Source: Pseudarthrobacter psychrotolerans
Lineage (GTDB): Bacteria; Actinomycetota; Actinomycetes; Actinomycetales; Micrococcaceae
Assembly (NCBI RefSeq): GCF_009911795.1
Contig: NZ_CP047898.1
Span: 3,100,001-3,164,000, forward strand
Direction of reading: 5' to 3'
DNA: 64,000 bases
Made by a program: the position numbers and the translations under genes. The notes beneath the pieces are model-generated. The model was not told the DNA's origin. It made no database searches and saw only the letters and a program-made list of their open reading frames with translations. Below are positions 63,136-64,000 of the stretch, piece by piece. How positions within the stretch are numbered: position 1 is the first letter of the stretch; each line of letters begins with the position of its first letter.

Positions 63136-63678
63136 ATGACTGCCATCAACCCGACTGTGACTGCGTTCAATCCCGATTCGACGGTGCCCCAGCCGGCGGG
63201 GCTGCTGGAGGCCCTGATCGCCCGCATCGAAGCCGAGATCAGGGAGCTGCAGTTTCCCCGTTTCACCAAGGACGATTCCCTCAACCTGGGGCTGCTGCTC
63301 GTTGAGCTCGGCAAGAGCCGGCGGCTGCCCATCGCGATCGACATCACCAAGGGTGACCAGGTCCTGTTCCATGTGGCCCTGGACGGCGCCACGCCGGACA
63401 ACGAGCACTGGATCCGGGCCAAGCAGCGCACCGCCGCCAGGTATGAGATCCCGTCGTTGCTGGTGGGCCTCCGCGGCAGGCTGCACGGTGGCCGGATCGA
63501 GGACCACGGCTGGTTCGACGAGTCCACCTACGCCCCGCACGGCGGCTGCTTCCCGGTCTACGTCGCCGGCGTGGGCGCCGTGGCCACGGTGACGGTCTCG
63601 GGCTTGCCCCAGCAGCAGGACCACGATCTCGTGGTGGAAGCCCTGCGGGAGATTCTGGAGTCCATGCAGCCGGGTTAG
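63136..63678 (+). CDS. UPF0303/HbpS-like heme-degrading domain protein
   Basis: This protein of 180 residues resembles the UPF0303 group: LIARIEAEIRELQFPRFTKDDSLNLGLLLVELGKSRRLPIAIDITKGDQVLFHVALDGATPDNEHWIRAKQRTA, and APHGGCFPVYVAGVGAVATVTVSGLPQQQDHDLVVEALREIL. Members bind heme or related ligands but the biochemical function is not settled. The ATG at 63136 has a weak ribosome site. It is divergent from the TPP riboswitch transcript. Confidence 0.85.
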   Translation: MTAINPTVTAFNPDSTVPQPAGLLEALIARIEAEIRELQFPRFTKDDSLNLGLLLVELGKSRRLPIAIDITKGDQVLFHVALDGATPDNEHWIRAKQRTAARYEIPSLLVGLRGRLHGGRIEDHGWFDESTYAPHGGCFPVYVAGVGAVATVTVSGLPQQQDHDLVVEALREILESMQPG

Positions 63679-63719
63679 GCTAAAGACAGTCCCGGATCCG
63701 CTCATAAGGAGTTCAACGA

Positions 63720-63983
63720 ATGAACCTGTTCATCAAGCTGCTCGGCACTGCAATCAGCCTCGGCGCCGGATTCGTCGGCACCAAGATGGTGAATACCGTG
63801 TGGGAAAAGTCCACCGGCAACAAGCCCCCCACCGGCAAGGACGAAGACACCCCCACGAGCCTCCGCTCGGCGCTGACGTTCGCGCTCATTTCGGCCTCGG
63901 TCAGCACCATCATCCAGGTGCTCGCCAACCGCGGCACGCAGCGGGCCATCAGCCGCTTCGCCAAGTCCCAGGACATCGTCTAA
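63720..63983 (+). CDS. DUF4235 small membrane protein
   Basis: This protein of 87 residues has an N-terminal amphipathic/transmembrane helix (FIKLLGTAISLGAGFVGTKMVNTVWEK), a charged loop and a second helix (ALTFALISASVSTIIQVLA) followed by a basic tail, which is the DUF4235 pattern common in actinobacteria. No function is known. ATG at 63720 has AAGGAG upstream, 42 bp after the preceding gene. Confidence 0.85.
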   Translation: MNLFIKLLGTAISLGAGFVGTKMVNTVWEKSTGNKPPTGKDEDTPTSLRSALTFALISASVSTIIQVLANRGTQRAISRFAKSQDIV

Positions 63984-64000
63984 CCCTGGCGAGTGGTCCG

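Overview
This 64 kb window is high-GC chromosomal DNA from an actinobacterium, most likely Micrococcaceae of the Arthrobacter/Pseudarthrobacter/Paenarthrobacter type. The pointers are a DUF222-HNH nuclease, a dnaK-grpE-dnaJ-hspR operon with HAIR boxes, a DasR-like regulator with a dre-like palindrome, a GlnR-type box before amt, a SAM-IV riboswitch before metZ, and many GntR/TetR/MarR regulators beside transporters. This is inference from gene content, not a database match. I saw no rRNA, tRNA or CRISPR.

Layout. 0-5 kb: the end of an SNF2 helicase, a lipoprotein HNH nuclease, a DUF222-HNH nuclease and a GH43-like glycosidase. 4.7-7.7 kb: ammonium uptake and assimilation (amt with a GlnR-like box, then gdhA). 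7.8-11.7 kb: an amino-sugar locus (nagB, a nagA remnant and nagE on the minus strand; PTS EIIB, EIIA and a DasR-like regulator on the plus strand) with one dre-like operator between. 12-13 kb: a decayed tyrosine recombinase. 13.1-21.7 kb: a GntR-controlled amidohydrolase divergent from a five-gene oligopeptide-type ABC transporter. 21.8-25.6 kb: pheA, a BCCT transporter stub, an aromatic-ring hydroxylase and a membrane protein. 25.6-29.8 kb: the heat-shock operon. 29.9-38.7 kb: an acidic repeat protein, TetR/epimerase and MarR/MMPL pairs, a methyltransferase, a Phd/VapC-type toxin-antitoxin pair and two transporters. 38.8-48.6 kb: low-molecular-weight phosphatase, a P-loop/PabB fusion, cardiolipin synthase, PabC, NUDIX, flavin-split-barrel protein, GNAT, thiolase and acyl-CoA ligase. 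48.6-54 kb: a GH26-like/OpgC fusion, a lipoprotein and the SAM-IV-led DUF1737-rhodanese-metZ operon. 54-59.7 kb: lysG/lysE, ybdK, an HTH-MurA fusion and a secreted protein. 59.8-63.1 kb: a TPP-riboswitch-controlled YkoEDC-type ECF transporter, then two small genes.

The most important cross-cutting observation is that seven frame breaks in otherwise conserved genes (gdhA, PTS EIIA, the recombinase, the acidic repeat protein, MMPL twice, EcfA) all look like loss of one G or C from a short G/C run. This is what homopolymer undercalling would produce, so most of these genes may be intact in the organism. By contrast, nagA, an amidohydrolase and a BCCT transporter survive only as short fragments that no single-base correction would repair. 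No clearly new defence or biosynthetic system is visible. The most unusual coding features are the P-loop/PabB fusion with a pentapeptide-repeat linker, the HTH-MurA fusion, an amidohydrolase lacking the usual HxH metal motif, and an OpgC-type membrane protein carrying a GH26-like domain whose catalytic residues appear replaced.
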